The notes under the pieces: generated by a model
What the model was told of the DNA's origin: nothing
The model's database searches: none
Seen by the model: only the letters and a program-made list of their open reading frames with translations
Translations under genes and position numbers: made by a program
Shown: positions 1 to 8,343 of the stretch, piece by piece
Layout of the letters: each line of letters opens with the position of its first letter
How positions within the stretch are numbered: position 1 is the stretch's first letter
From: Alteraurantiacibacter buctensis
GTDB taxonomy: Bacteria > Pseudomonadota > Alphaproteobacteria > Sphingomonadales > Sphingomonadaceae
DNA length: 64,000 nt
Direction of reading: 5' to 3'
Assembly (NCBI RefSeq): GCF_009827655.1
Contig: NZ_WTYV01000001.1
Coordinates: forward strand, 744,001-808,000

Positions 1-1535
1 CATTCCGCGAAGTGGTCCGCCGCACCAGTGTGGGCGCGGTCATGCCCAGCTATAACGAGATCGACGGCGTTCCCAGCCATGCCAACGTGTGGCTGCTGGG
101 CCAGGTGCTGCGCGGCGAATGGGGTTTTGATGGCATCATCGCCAGCGATTACGGCGGGGTCCACGAACTGGCCACGCTGCACCACGTGGCGCGCGACCTG
201 GAGGATGCCGCGCACCAGGCGCTGCTGGCGGGGGTGGACAGCGAGCTGCCCGAAGGCATGGCCTTTGCCACGCTGGAAGCCGCCGTTACCGCCGGCCGCA
301 TACCGCAAACGCTGGTGGACCAGGCCTGCGCCCGGATGCTTACCTTCAAGATGCGCGCCGGGCTGTTCGAGAACCCCTATGGCGACTGGCGCAAGACCCG
401 CCGCCTTACCGGCAATGCGGAGGCCCGCGCGCTGGCGCTGGAAGCGGCCCGCAAGAGCCTGTGCCTGCTGACCAACAAGGACAACGCCCTGCCGCTGGAT
501 GAAGGCACCATGGGCACCGTGGCGGTGATCGGCCCCAACCACGCGATTGCGCGCCTTGGCGGCTATTCCAGCGTGCCCAAGCAGGCCATCAGCCTGATCG
601 AAGGCCTGCGCCAGGTGGCCCCGCGCGCCCGCTTCGTTACCGCGCAAGGGGTGTTCATCACCACCAGCGAGGACCGCAGCCAGGACCTGATCTACCTGGC
701 CGACCGCGAGGAGAACCTGCGCCTGATTGCCGAGGCGGTGGAGGTGGCGCGCGGCGCCGATACCATCGTGCTGGCCATCGGTGATACCGAGCAGACCAGC
801 CGCGAAGGCTTTGCCGCCAACCACCTGGGCGACCGCACCGATATCGACATCGTCGGCGAGCAGAACGAGCTGGTGGAGGCGCTGGCCGCCTTGGGCAAGC
901 CGCTGGTCGTCTGCGCCATCAACGGCCGCCCGCCAAGCTGGCCCACCGTGGTCGGCAAGGCCGATGCGATCCTGGAATGCTGGTATCCCGGTCAGGAAGG
1001 CGGCGTGGCCATGGCCGAGGCGCTGCTGGGCCGCATCAACCCCGGCGCCAAGCTGCCGGTCAGCGTGGTGCGCAACGAAGGCCAGATCCCGCTGTTCTAC
1101 AACCGCAAGCCATCAAGCCGACGCGGTTACCTGTTCGACGATGCCGCCCCGCTGTTCCCGTTCGGCCACGGCCTCAGCTACACCACCTTCGAGGTTTCCG
1201 CCCCGCAGGTGGAGCGGACCAGCTTTGCGCCCGACGAGGCGATCACCGTCTCGGTGGACGTGACAAACACCGGCACCCGCGCCGGTGACGAGGTGGTCCA
1301 GCTCTACATCACCCGGCGCGATGTCTCGGTCACCCGGCCGGTGCTGGAGCTGAAGGGCTTCCGGCGCGTGCCGCTGGAGCCGGGCGAAACCCGCCGGACC
1401 AGCTTCACCATCACGCCCGAACAACTGGCTTTCTTCGACAAGGACATGCGCGAGGTGAACGAGCCCGGCCCCGTCACCCTGTCCGCCGGAGCCAGCAGCG
1501 CCAGCCTGAAAACCACGGAGATCACGATCCGATGA
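1..1535 (+). CDS. GH3 beta-xylosidase/beta-glucosidase, 5'-truncated
   Basis: C-terminal part of a family 3 glycoside hydrolase; the reading frame runs open to the left edge, so the N-terminal part is outside the window. The GH3 nucleophile Asp lies in a SDYGG context at bases 147-149. It is followed by the second alpha/beta domain and, from about base 1240, a fibronectin-III-like C-terminal domain (VTNTGTRAGDEVVQLY). GH3 enzymes release terminal sugars from oligosaccharides. The adjacent GH10 xylanase, whose ATG overlaps this stop by 4 bases, makes exo-acting xylosidase the best guess. Beta-glucosidase activity cannot be excluded, and the signal peptide is not visible. Confidence 0.9.
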   Translation, partial: FREVVRRTSVGAVMPSYNEIDGVPSHANVWLLGQVLRGEWGFDGIIASDYGGVHELATLHHVARDLEDAAHQALLAGVDSELPEGMAFATLEAAVTAGRIPQTLVDQACARMLTFKMRAGLFENPYGDWRKTRRLTGNAEARALALEAARKSLCLLTNKDNALPLDEGTMGTVAVIGPNHAIARLGGYSSVPKQAISLIEGLRQVAPRARFVTAQGVFITTSEDRSQDLIYLADREENLRLIAEAVEVARGADTIVLAIGDTEQTSREGFAANHLGDRTDIDIVGEQNELVEALAALGKPLVVCAINGRPPSWPTVVGKADAILECWYPGQEGGVAMAEALLGRINPGAKLPVSVVRNEGQIPLFYNRKPSSRRGYLFDDAAPLFPFGHGLSYTTFEVSAPQVERTSFAPDEAITVSVDVTNTGTRAGDEVVQLYITRRDVSVTRPVLELKGFRRVPLEPGETRRTSFTITPEQLAFFDKDMREVNEPGPVTLSAGASSASLKTTEITIR

Positions 1536-2695
1536 GCGTCGACACGTTCCTGCCCCTCTCGCGCCGCGCGGCGCTGGCCGGCATGGCCGCAATGCCGGTG
1601 GCCGGGGCGCTGGCCGGTGCGGTTCCGGCCATGGCGCAGGGCACCGCCGCAGGCAGCCTCAACGCCGCGGCGCAGCGCACCGGGCGGCGCTGGGGCAGCG
1701 CGGTTGCCTCGAACGATCGCGGCGTTGGCGGATCGGTGCAGAACCCCCGCTATGCCCGGGTGGTGCTGGACGAATGCGGCATCGTGGTGCCGGAAAACGA
1801 GATGAAGTGGCAGGCCACCCGGCCCGGCCCCGAGGCGTTCGATTTCGCGCGCATGGATGCCATCGCCCGCTGGGCGATGCAGAACGGGGTGGCGCTGCGC
1901 GGCCACACCCTGCTGTGGCATCGCCCGCAGTGGTTTCCCGAATGGCTCAACACCTACGATTACGGCGCCAATCCGGTGCGGGAAGCGGAGCGGCTGCTGA
2001 CCACGCACATCCGCACCGTTACCGATCGCTATCGCGGGCAGATCACCAGCTATGACGTGGTCAACGAAGCGATCGACCACGATACCAACGGCACGCTGGC
2101 CACCAGCCTAAGCCGCGCGATGGGCAGCCCGGAGGCGGTGATCGACTTCGCCTTCCACACCGCGCGCGAGCAACTGCCCACCGGCGAGCTGGTCTATAAC
2201 GACTACATGAGCTGGGAGCCGGACCACCGCAACCACTGCAATGCCGTGCTGCGCCTGCTGGAAGGCTTCCGCCGCCGCAACGTGCCAGTCGACGCGCTGG
2301 GCATCCAGTCGCACATCGAGATGTTCGCGCTCGATCCCGCCACCGGCAGCGGTCGCTACCTGGAAGCCGAATGGCGCCGTTTCTTGGATGAGGTGGTGGC
2401 CATGGGCTACAAGCTGCTGATCACCGAGTTCGACGTGAAGGACAAGGCCCTGCCCGGCGCCATCGCCGTGCGCGACGAGCGGGTGGCCGATTATACCCGC
2501 CGCTATTTCGACGTGATGCTGGACTATCCGCAACTGACCGACGTGCTCGCCTGGGGCATGGTCGACCGCTACAACTGGCTGCAGGGCTTCGCGCCCCGCG
2601 AGGACGGGCTGGAAGTGCGCGGCACGCCCTATTCCAGTTACTACCAGGCCAAGCCCATGCGCGAGGCGATTGCCGCCGCCTTCGCCGCCGCCTGA
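1532..2695 (+). CDS. GH10 endo-1,4-beta-xylanase, Tat-exported
   Basis: 387 aa, about the normal length for a single-domain GH10 xylanase. The N-terminus has a twin-arginine signal (SRRAALAG followed by a hydrophobic stretch and AMAQ), so export through Tat to the periplasm is likely. The acid/base Glu sits in DVVNEAID (E179) and the nucleophile Glu in LITEFDVKD (E299), both typical of GH10. It hydrolyses internal beta-1,4 bonds of xylan or imported xylo-oligosaccharides. The start overlaps the GH3 stop (ATGA), so the two are translationally coupled. There is no carbohydrate-binding module. Confidence 0.95.
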   Translation: MSVDTFLPLSRRAALAGMAAMPVAGALAGAVPAMAQGTAAGSLNAAAQRTGRRWGSAVASNDRGVGGSVQNPRYARVVLDECGIVVPENEMKWQATRPGPEAFDFARMDAIARWAMQNGVALRGHTLLWHRPQWFPEWLNTYDYGANPVREAERLLTTHIRTVTDRYRGQITSYDVVNEAIDHDTNGTLATSLSRAMGSPEAVIDFAFHTAREQLPTGELVYNDYMSWEPDHRNHCNAVLRLLEGFRRRNVPVDALGIQSHIEMFALDPATGSGRYLEAEWRRFLDEVVAMGYKLLITEFDVKDKALPGAIAVRDERVADYTRRYFDVMLDYPQLTDVLAWGMVDRYNWLQGFAPREDGLEVRGTPYSSYYQAKPMREAIAAAFAAA

Positions 2696-3068
2696 TCCGC
2701 CCGTGGCCCGGCCAGCCGATGGGCTGCCGGGGTGGACGGGAGAGCTGATGACCGGCGCGGGGTTGCCGCATTCTGTGCCCGGACTCGACGACGCTTGTTG
2801 TAGGTAGAACTTACTGCATTCGCGTCGAGATTTGTTGCCGCCGGCCCGCGGCCAACCCCCAGCTTGTCATGATGCGACGGAGGGCAGCACTCGCGTGGCG
2901 GCCATGCCTGGTGCGAACGTTCGGCTACATGCCGGGACGCCCGCGCCGGTCATTTCCCTTGCACCCGAAAGCCAAGGGACGGCCCATCCGCTGCACCGGC
3001 CGGATACTGCGGACGCGAATCGGGCTGCACTAAATCACGTGCTGTAGGAAAGTGTTTTCTTTCAATAG

Positions 3069-3090
3069 CCCTCTCCCTTGAGGGAGAGGG
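3069..3090. repeat. Hairpin repeat ccctctccc/gggagaggg
   Basis: A perfect 9-bp stem (ccctctccc / gggagaggg) around TTGA, followed by ttgggtgaggg. This is a widespread type of intergenic palindromic repeat in Gram-negative bacteria. It lies between convergent genes, and with no T-run it is a weak terminator at best. Confidence 0.6.
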
Positions 3091-3148
3091 TTGGGTGAGG
3101 GTGTGCCAACGCAAACGGCGCTCACCGCTTCTCACCTGCCCCCCCCGG

Positions 3149-3168
3149 CCCCCTCCCGGCGGGAGGGG
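3149..3168. repeat. GC hairpin repeat
   Basis: Inverted repeat ccccctcccg / cgggagggg immediately before the receptor terminator. It resembles the intergenic palindromic elements common in GC-rich proteobacteria. Function unknown. Confidence 0.45.
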
Positions 3169-3185
3169 AAGAATTGCCAATCCCC

Positions 3186-3223
3186 CAAAACAAAAGGACC
3201 GCCGTGGGAGAAACGGCGGCCCT
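3186..3223 (-). terminator. Rho-independent terminator of the TonB receptor
   Basis: Read on the minus strand: gggccgccgt, a 7-base loop, acggcggtcc, then TTTTGTTTT. It starts about 20 bases after the receptor stop, a textbook intrinsic terminator. Confidence 0.85.
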
Positions 3224-3242
3224 TCTGGTTTCGGCCAGGAGC

Positions 3243-6200
3243 TTAGAACTGGCCGCGGAGAATGAACGAGAACCGGCGATCGTTCATGAAGTAGGAACGA
3301 GGCGCCAGGTCCGCCGGATCACCCGAATAGGATTGCGTGGTCCTGGTCACTTCGTTCAGCAGGTTTACGCCCTGCACACCGATGCGGATATTGCCCGGCA
3401 CGTCGAAGATCTGCGACATGTTGAGGAAGATCGATGCGTCCAGCTGGCCCGTCGGCTCGTTGAAGATCGAGTAGTACGGGAAGATCACGTCCGATGCGGT
3501 CAGCAGGAAGCGCGAGCGCCAGTTGTAGGCGGCGCGCATAGACAGCGGGCCCTGTTCGTAGAACACGGTGGCGTTGATGTTGTGCTTCGAGAGCTGTTCC
3601 AACGGCAGATTGCCCGGCGGCACCGCCGAGTTGTTGGGCACCTGGCCGCCATTCAGGAATGTGTTGGGCAGGCCGCTGCTCTGGATGAAGGTGTAGTTGG
3701 CGGAAGTGCCCAGCCCGCTGAGGAAGCCCGGCAGGAAATCGTAGGTCTGCTGGTAGGCAATCTCGAAGCCCTTGATCTTGCCGGTGCCGTCAAAGTTGGC
3801 GGGGCCGCGCACCGTCACGTTGCGGGTGGCACCCGAACCGTTGGTGATCGTCTCCTGGCGCACACTCTGGTAGAAGAAGTTGTCGATCGACTTGTAGAAG
3901 CCGTTCAGCGTCAACGAGCCGACGGTGTCGAAATACCACTCCAGCGTGGCATCGAACTGCCAGGCCGTCGCCGGGTTCAGCGTGGGATCGCCCGCCGTGC
4001 CGGTGAAATTGCCCGAGGTATCGATGCTGGAGGTGAAGTAGTTGCGGATATAGCCGTTGTCGGGCCGCGTCAGCACCTTGGACCCGGCCAGGCGCATGAT
4101 CAGGTCATCAGTCAGGCCCAGCTTGAGGTTGAGGCTCGGCAACAGGTAGTTGTAGCTGTGGCTCTGGACTACGGGGGTGAAGCTGCCGTCCACGAAGGTC
4201 TGCAGCGCCACATAGGCCGCCTCGCCGATGTTGCAGATGCCGCCGGGCCGTGCGGTGCCGCCGCCCGCCGCCGCCGGACGTGCGCGTTCCGCGCAGCGTA
4301 CGCTGAAGGGATCGGCAATTCCCAGCCCACCCCGGGTGCCGGGGCTGCGGGCGCTGGCCGATTGCACGTCGGTCCGCACCCAGCGCAGGCCGATGTTGCC
4401 ATCCAACCGCAAGCCGTCCGCGCCTTCGGGCGTGCCGAAGCGAACCATGCCGTAAGCCGCCCAGTCGCGCTGTTGCACCTGCTGGATGTCGGACGGGATG
4501 TAGTACGATCCGTCAATGGCGCCTTCGCGCTCGGACAGGGGGTTCCACGAAGGGCTGGCGCCCAGCGCGCGGGCGCGGGCCTGCACGCTCTGGAAGTAGT
4601 CGACCGACCCTGCATAGTCCGAAATCAGCTCGCCGCTGTAATAGAACGCTCCTGGGGGGCCGGGGACGCCGTTACGCCAGAAGTTGTCGAACTCGTAGCG
4701 TCCCTGCCGCCCGTCGCCGGCGGTATCGCCGAAGTTGACCGGACGGCTGCCCGACCACACTTCGCTCAGCATGCCCCAGTTGTAAGTGGAGTAGCGGACA
4801 GTCTGGTCGTTGTTCTGGTAGCGGAAGCCGGTCTTCACGCTGCGGATGAACGAATCCTCGTCGATCTCGTATTCCAGATCGGTGCGGAAAGCATACTGCG
4901 AACCGGTGCTTTCCTCGGCGTGATCCATCGCCGCGCGCCAGAACTGGAAGCGCGGGTCGGTGAAGTATTGCGCGTCGGTGGCGCCAGCCAGATCGGCGCC
5001 GGGCTGCGACCAGGTGTAACCCAGGTACTGCGGCTTGTGCGGTTCGATGATCGGCGCGTTCCCGGTCAGGTCCAGTTCCGAATCGGCAAAGATTGAACCG
5101 AACACGCTGAAGTCCAGGTTCTCCTTGCGCGAGTGCGCATAGTTCATGTCAAACGTAGCGTGCAGACGTTCGGTCATCTGGCTTTCGACGTTGAAGCTGA
5201 CATCGGTATTGGTGATCTCGTCCCGAATCTGGCGGCGGGCCAGCGAGTATTGCGAACCGCCGATCGGCACGAACGGGTTGGTCCCCGGATCACCGCGCCA
5301 GCCGTTGCTGACGTCCACGATGTAGCCGGACTGGAACAGGCCGTTATCGTCATAGGAATAGTTGGTGAAGCCACCCACCGGGCATTGCGCGCGCGGCGGA
5401 GTCTCGTCGTTTGGATCGATCACGCCGTTGCTGTCGATCACGTTCGAGCCGTTGGCGTTCTGCTGGCAGCCGATCGGGAAGGTCGAATATTCCGACAGGT
5501 CGGGCGCGGCCTCGTAGGTGTGCTCGCCCCACGCGTTGGTGGAGTGCGAGCGGATGAACTCCGCCGTCACGCGGGTGTTGCCGTCCAGCGTCTCGAACTG
5601 GGCGGACACCGCCAGGCCATCGCGCTGGCGGTTGTAATCCTGCGTGCGGAACTGGCCGCCCACCGGGGCCACCAGCGAATCGGCATAGTCGGCAAACCCG
5701 TCAGCCCCGGCGGTGCCGGTGTTGCCGCACGCGGCATTGCCAGGCGGCAGGGTGAACTGGTCGGTGTTCGACGGCAGCCGGGTGCGGCAGATCAGGCGAT
5801 CGGTGGTGTTGGCCGCCCGGGCCAGCTCACCATCACGGTTCTGGTAATTGGCGACCTGCAGGCCGTCAGCCCGGCTGAGGATCTGCGAATACGAGCCGGA
5901 AACCAGCAGGCCGAAGGTGCCGGCGCCGGTTTCCCAGGTGTTGCTGAGCAGGCCGGAAAACGAGGGCGACCACTCGCGCGCGAAATCGCCATAGTTGGCC
6001 TCCGCGCTGAAGCCCATGTGGAAGCCCAGGTTGTCCAGCGGCTTGCGGGTGACCAGGTTGACCGTGCCGGCCAGGCCGCCCTCGATCATGTCGGCGGTGG
6101 CGTTCTTGCTGATGATGACCGAGCCGAGCAGTTCGGCCGGCACGTCGGCAAAGTTCAGCGCCTGCCCGCCGACGCCGGCGGCAAAGGCGGTGCGGCCGTT

Positions 6201-6614
6201 GAATTCCGAACGCACGAAGTTGAGGCCGCGGATGACCACGCCCGAGCCTTCCACGCTGAAGTGGTCGGGATCGTTCGAACCGGCGAAGCGGTTGATGGCG
6301 ATGCCGGGCACGCGCTGGAGGGCTTCGGTCACCGAACGGTCAGGCAGGGCGCCGATGTCCTCGGCGGTGATCGCGTCGACCACGGTTTCGCTGTCGCGCT
6401 TGATGTTCTGGGCCGAGGCGAGCGACTGGCGGATGCCGGTCACCACGATCAGGTCGTCCTCGGCGGCCGCTTCCTCGTCCTGCGCCATGGCCGGAACGGA
6501 CAGCAGCAGGCCGCCCAGCACCAGCGCCGAAGCGCCCGAACGCAGCGCGCTGCGAAGTCCGCGAATATCGGTGGTTTGCGACAGATTGCGCGCAGCAGTG
6601 CCCTTGGTTACCAA
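3243..6614 (-). CDS. TonB-dependent receptor, probable xylo-oligosaccharide uptake
   Basis: 1123 aa outer-membrane receptor. The signal peptide ends near PAMA-QD (residue 44), the TonB box DLIVVTGI is at about 54-61, and a plug domain with the ALQRVPGI motif follows. A long beta-barrel ends in the terminal Phe expected of outer-membrane proteins. This large Sphingomonad/Xanthomonad type is known for carbohydrate import. The start is TTG: a strong GGGGAGGGAG site precedes it, and the nearby ATG at 6628 is out of frame. It is divergent from a halogenase operon and close to xylanase genes, so xylan fragments are the inferred cargo. A double LacI-type operator lies just upstream of the ribosome site. 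Confidence 0.93.
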   Translation of the reverse strand: MVTKGTAARNLSQTTDIRGLRSALRSGASALVLGGLLLSVPAMAQDEEAAAEDDLIVVTGIRQSLASAQNIKRDSETVVDAITAEDIGALPDRSVTEALQRVPGIAINRFAGSNDPDHFSVEGSGVVIRGLNFVRSEFNGRTAFAAGVGGQALNFADVPAELLGSVIISKNATADMIEGGLAGTVNLVTRKPLDNLGFHMGFSAEANYGDFAREWSPSFSGLLSNTWETGAGTFGLLVSGSYSQILSRADGLQVANYQNRDGELARAANTTDRLICRTRLPSNTDQFTLPPGNAACGNTGTAGADGFADYADSLVAPVGGQFRTQDYNRQRDGLAVSAQFETLDGNTRVTAEFIRSHSTNAWGEHTYEAAPDLSEYSTFPIGCQQNANGSNVIDSNGVIDPNDETPPRAQCPVGGFTNYSYDDNGLFQSGYIVDVSNGWRGDPGTNPFVPIGGSQYSLARRQIRDEITNTDVSFNVESQMTERLHATFDMNYAHSRKENLDFSVFGSIFADSELDLTGNAPIIEPHKPQYLGYTWSQPGADLAGATDAQYFTDPRFQFWRAAMDHAEESTGSQYAFRTDLEYEIDEDSFIRSVKTGFRYQNNDQTVRYSTYNWGMLSEVWSGSRPVNFGDTAGDGRQGRYEFDNFWRNGVPGPPGAFYYSGELISDYAGSVDYFQSVQARARALGASPSWNPLSEREGAIDGSYYIPSDIQQVQQRDWAAYGMVRFGTPEGADGLRLDGNIGLRWVRTDVQSASARSPGTRGGLGIADPFSVRCAERARPAAAGGGTARPGGICNIGEAAYVALQTFVDGSFTPVVQSHSYNYLLPSLNLKLGLTDDLIMRLAGSKVLTRPDNGYIRNYFTSSIDTSGNFTGTAGDPTLNPATAWQFDATLEWYFDTVGSLTLNGFYKSIDNFFYQSVRQETITNGSGATRNVTVRGPANFDGTGKIKGFEIAYQQTYDFLPGFLSGLGTSANYTFIQSSGLPNTFLNGGQVPNNSAVPPGNLPLEQLSKHNINATVFYEQGPLSMRAAYNWRSRFLLTASDVIFPYYSIFNEPTGQLDASIFLNMSQIFDVPGNIRIGVQGVNLLNEVTRTTQSYSGDPADLAPRSYFMNDRRFSFILRGQF

Positions 6615-6625
6615 AGCTCCCTCCC

Positions 6626-6660
6626 CATGTTAGCGCTACCATTCTATCGCGGTAGCGCTC
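6626..6660. promoter_or_regulatory. Paired LacI-type operators between receptor and halogenases
   Basis: CATGTTAGCGCTACC (6626-6640) and GGTAGCGCTC (6651-6660) form two sites with the core TAGCGCT in the divergent promoter region. The core with central CG matches LacI/GalR-family operators known in Caulobacter and Xanthomonas sugar loci. The first site is only 12 bases from the receptor start, inside its leader. The 15-mer at 6626-6640 recurs exactly in front of the sugar porter. Confidence 0.7.
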
Positions 6661-6762
6661 ACTTCTTTTTCTGCCCCCTGCATATATCCCGATTCCCTCC
6701 TTGGCAAGAGGGCATACATCAGCGTAGGAAAAGCGCAGAAAACAGCGCCTCGGGCGGATGGG

Positions 6763-8343
6763 ATGGTGGCGATGCCTGCAAATGGTAACGATATCACCAG
6801 CGTGGTGATCGTGGGGGGTGGCACGGCCGGGTGGATGGCTGCCGCGGCCCTGTCCAAATACCTCGCCGATGGCCGCCGCCGCTTCACCCTGGTCGAATCC
6901 GATGCCATCGGCACCGTGGGCGTGGGCGAGGCCACGATCCCCCCGATCAAGAGCTTCAACCAGATGCTGGGGATCGACGAGAACGCCTTCCTGCGCGCCA
7001 CGCGCGGCACGTTCAAGCTGGGGATCGAGTTCCGCAACTGGGGCCAGGTGGGCGACCGCTATTTCCATCCCTTCGGCGCCTACGGCCAGGACCTGCACGG
7101 CATCGCCTTCCACCAGTTGTGGCTGCGCGAGCGGGCCCGCAGCGGGGCGGCGGCGGGCGCCATAGGCGACTATTCGATGTGCACCGTGGCCGCCATGCTG
7201 GGCCGCGCCGCGCGCCCTGCCCCCACCGCCCGCTCGCTGGTGTCGCAACTGGCCTATGCCTACCATTTCGACGCCGGCCTCTATGCCACCTTCCTGCGTA
7301 CCCGCGCCGAGGAGCAGGGCACCGTACGCCGCGAGGGCACCATTGCCCGCGTCCACCGGGACGGGGAAAGCGGCGATGTGACCGCAGTGGAACTGGCAGA
7401 CGGCTCGCTGGTGGCAGGCGACCTGTTCATCGACTGCTCCGGCTTTCGCGGCCTGCTGATCGAGGAGACGCTGGGCGCCGGCTATCACGACTGGAGCCAC
7501 TGGCTGCCGATGGACCGGGCGCTGGCCGTGCCCACGGCCAACACCGGCTCGCCCGATCCCTACACCCGGTCCACCGCCCACGGCGCGGGCTGGCAGTGGC
7601 GCATCCCGTTGCAGCACCGCACCGGCAACGGTCACGTGTTTTCCAGCAGCTTCATGGAACGCGACGAGGCGACACGGATCCTGCTGGCCAACCTTGAGGG
7701 CGAGGTGCTGGCAGACCCGCGCGAACTGCGCTTCCTCACCGGCACGCGGGCCAAGACCTGGCACCACAACGTGATCGCGCTGGGCCTGGCATCGGGCTTT
7801 ATCGAGCCGCTGGAGTCCACCAGCATCCACCTCGTCCAGAACGGCATCCAGCGGCTGTTCGCGCTGTTCCCCGACAAGGCGATCAGCCCGGTGGAGCGCG
7901 ACCACTTCAACGAGGGGATGCACGCCGCCTACGAGGACGTGCGCGATTTCATCATCCTGCACTACAAGGCCACTCAGCGCGACGACACGCCGTTCTGGCG
8001 CTATGTCCGCGACATGCCCGTGCCCGATACCCTAACCCGCCGCATGGAGCTGTGGCGCCTGCACGGCCGCGTGTTCCGCGACGATGCCGAGCTGTTCGCC
8101 CTGCCGAGCTGGGTGGCCGTGATGCTGGGGCAGAACCTGTGGCCGCAGCGGCACGATCCCATCGCCGACACGCTCGATCCGGAGCGGGTGGCGGCTCACA
8201 TGGCGCAGATGCGGGCAGACTATCGCGCCACGGCGGAAGCCCTGCCCACGCAGGAGCAGTTCCTGCGCCAGGCCGGCGCCTGGGCGGAGGACGAGGCCGC
8301 GCCGCCAGCGGCCATTCCCGGCTGGAGCTTCGCCGCGCAATGA
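6763..8343 (+). CDS. Flavin-dependent tryptophan-halogenase-like protein 1
   Basis: 526 aa. FAD-binding motif GGGTAGWM is near residue 16 and GVGEATIP follows. The halogenase lysine is K85 in GTFKLGIEF. The WxWxIP family signature is W277-Q-W-R-I-P, and the glutamate region is EPLESTSIH. All residues needed for HOCl- or HOBr-type chemistry are therefore present. Family members oxidise halide with FADH2 and O2 to halogenate indoles, but homologues next to TonB receptors have no established natural substrate. It is the first gene of a tightly overlapping operon with a second halogenase and a JmjC-like protein. An in-frame ATG at 6772 is an alternative start. Function beyond family is inferred. 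Confidence 0.9.
   Translation: MVAMPANGNDITSVVIVGGGTAGWMAAAALSKYLADGRRRFTLVESDAIGTVGVGEATIPPIKSFNQMLGIDENAFLRATRGTFKLGIEFRNWGQVGDRYFHPFGAYGQDLHGIAFHQLWLRERARSGAAAGAIGDYSMCTVAAMLGRAARPAPTARSLVSQLAYAYHFDAGLYATFLRTRAEEQGTVRREGTIARVHRDGESGDVTAVELADGSLVAGDLFIDCSGFRGLLIEETLGAGYHDWSHWLPMDRALAVPTANTGSPDPYTRSTAHGAGWQWRIPLQHRTGNGHVFSSSFMERDEATRILLANLEGEVLADPRELRFLTGTRAKTWHHNVIALGLASGFIEPLESTSIHLVQNGIQRLFALFPDKAISPVERDHFNEGMHAAYEDVRDFIILHYKATQRDDTPFWRYVRDMPVPDTLTRRMELWRLHGRVFRDDAELFALPSWVAVMLGQNLWPQRHDPIADTLDPERVAAHMAQMRADYRATAEALPTQEQFLRQAGAWAEDEAAPPAAIPGWSFAAQ

Larger units (their letters stand above)
2696..3185. other. Intergenic gap with hairpin repeats
   Basis: About 490 bases with no convincing gene. 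Just after the xylanase stop, an imperfect GC hairpin (about 2708-2732, no T-run) could end the GH3-GH10 transcript. The right part carries the two hairpin repeats listed separately. A 71-codon open frame at 2832-3047 has no ribosome site or recognisable protein character and I do not call it. Confidence 0.5.

Noticed and set aside
2832-3047. 71-codon frame in the first intergenic region
   Set aside because: No ribosome site, no recognisable protein features, low-complexity Pro/His content.
3174-6788. Long plus-strand open frames opposite the TonB receptor (e.g. 3174-5096, 5133-6788)
   Set aside because: They are antisense to a confidently identified receptor and show the arginine/alanine-rich, motif-free composition of GC-rich shadow frames.
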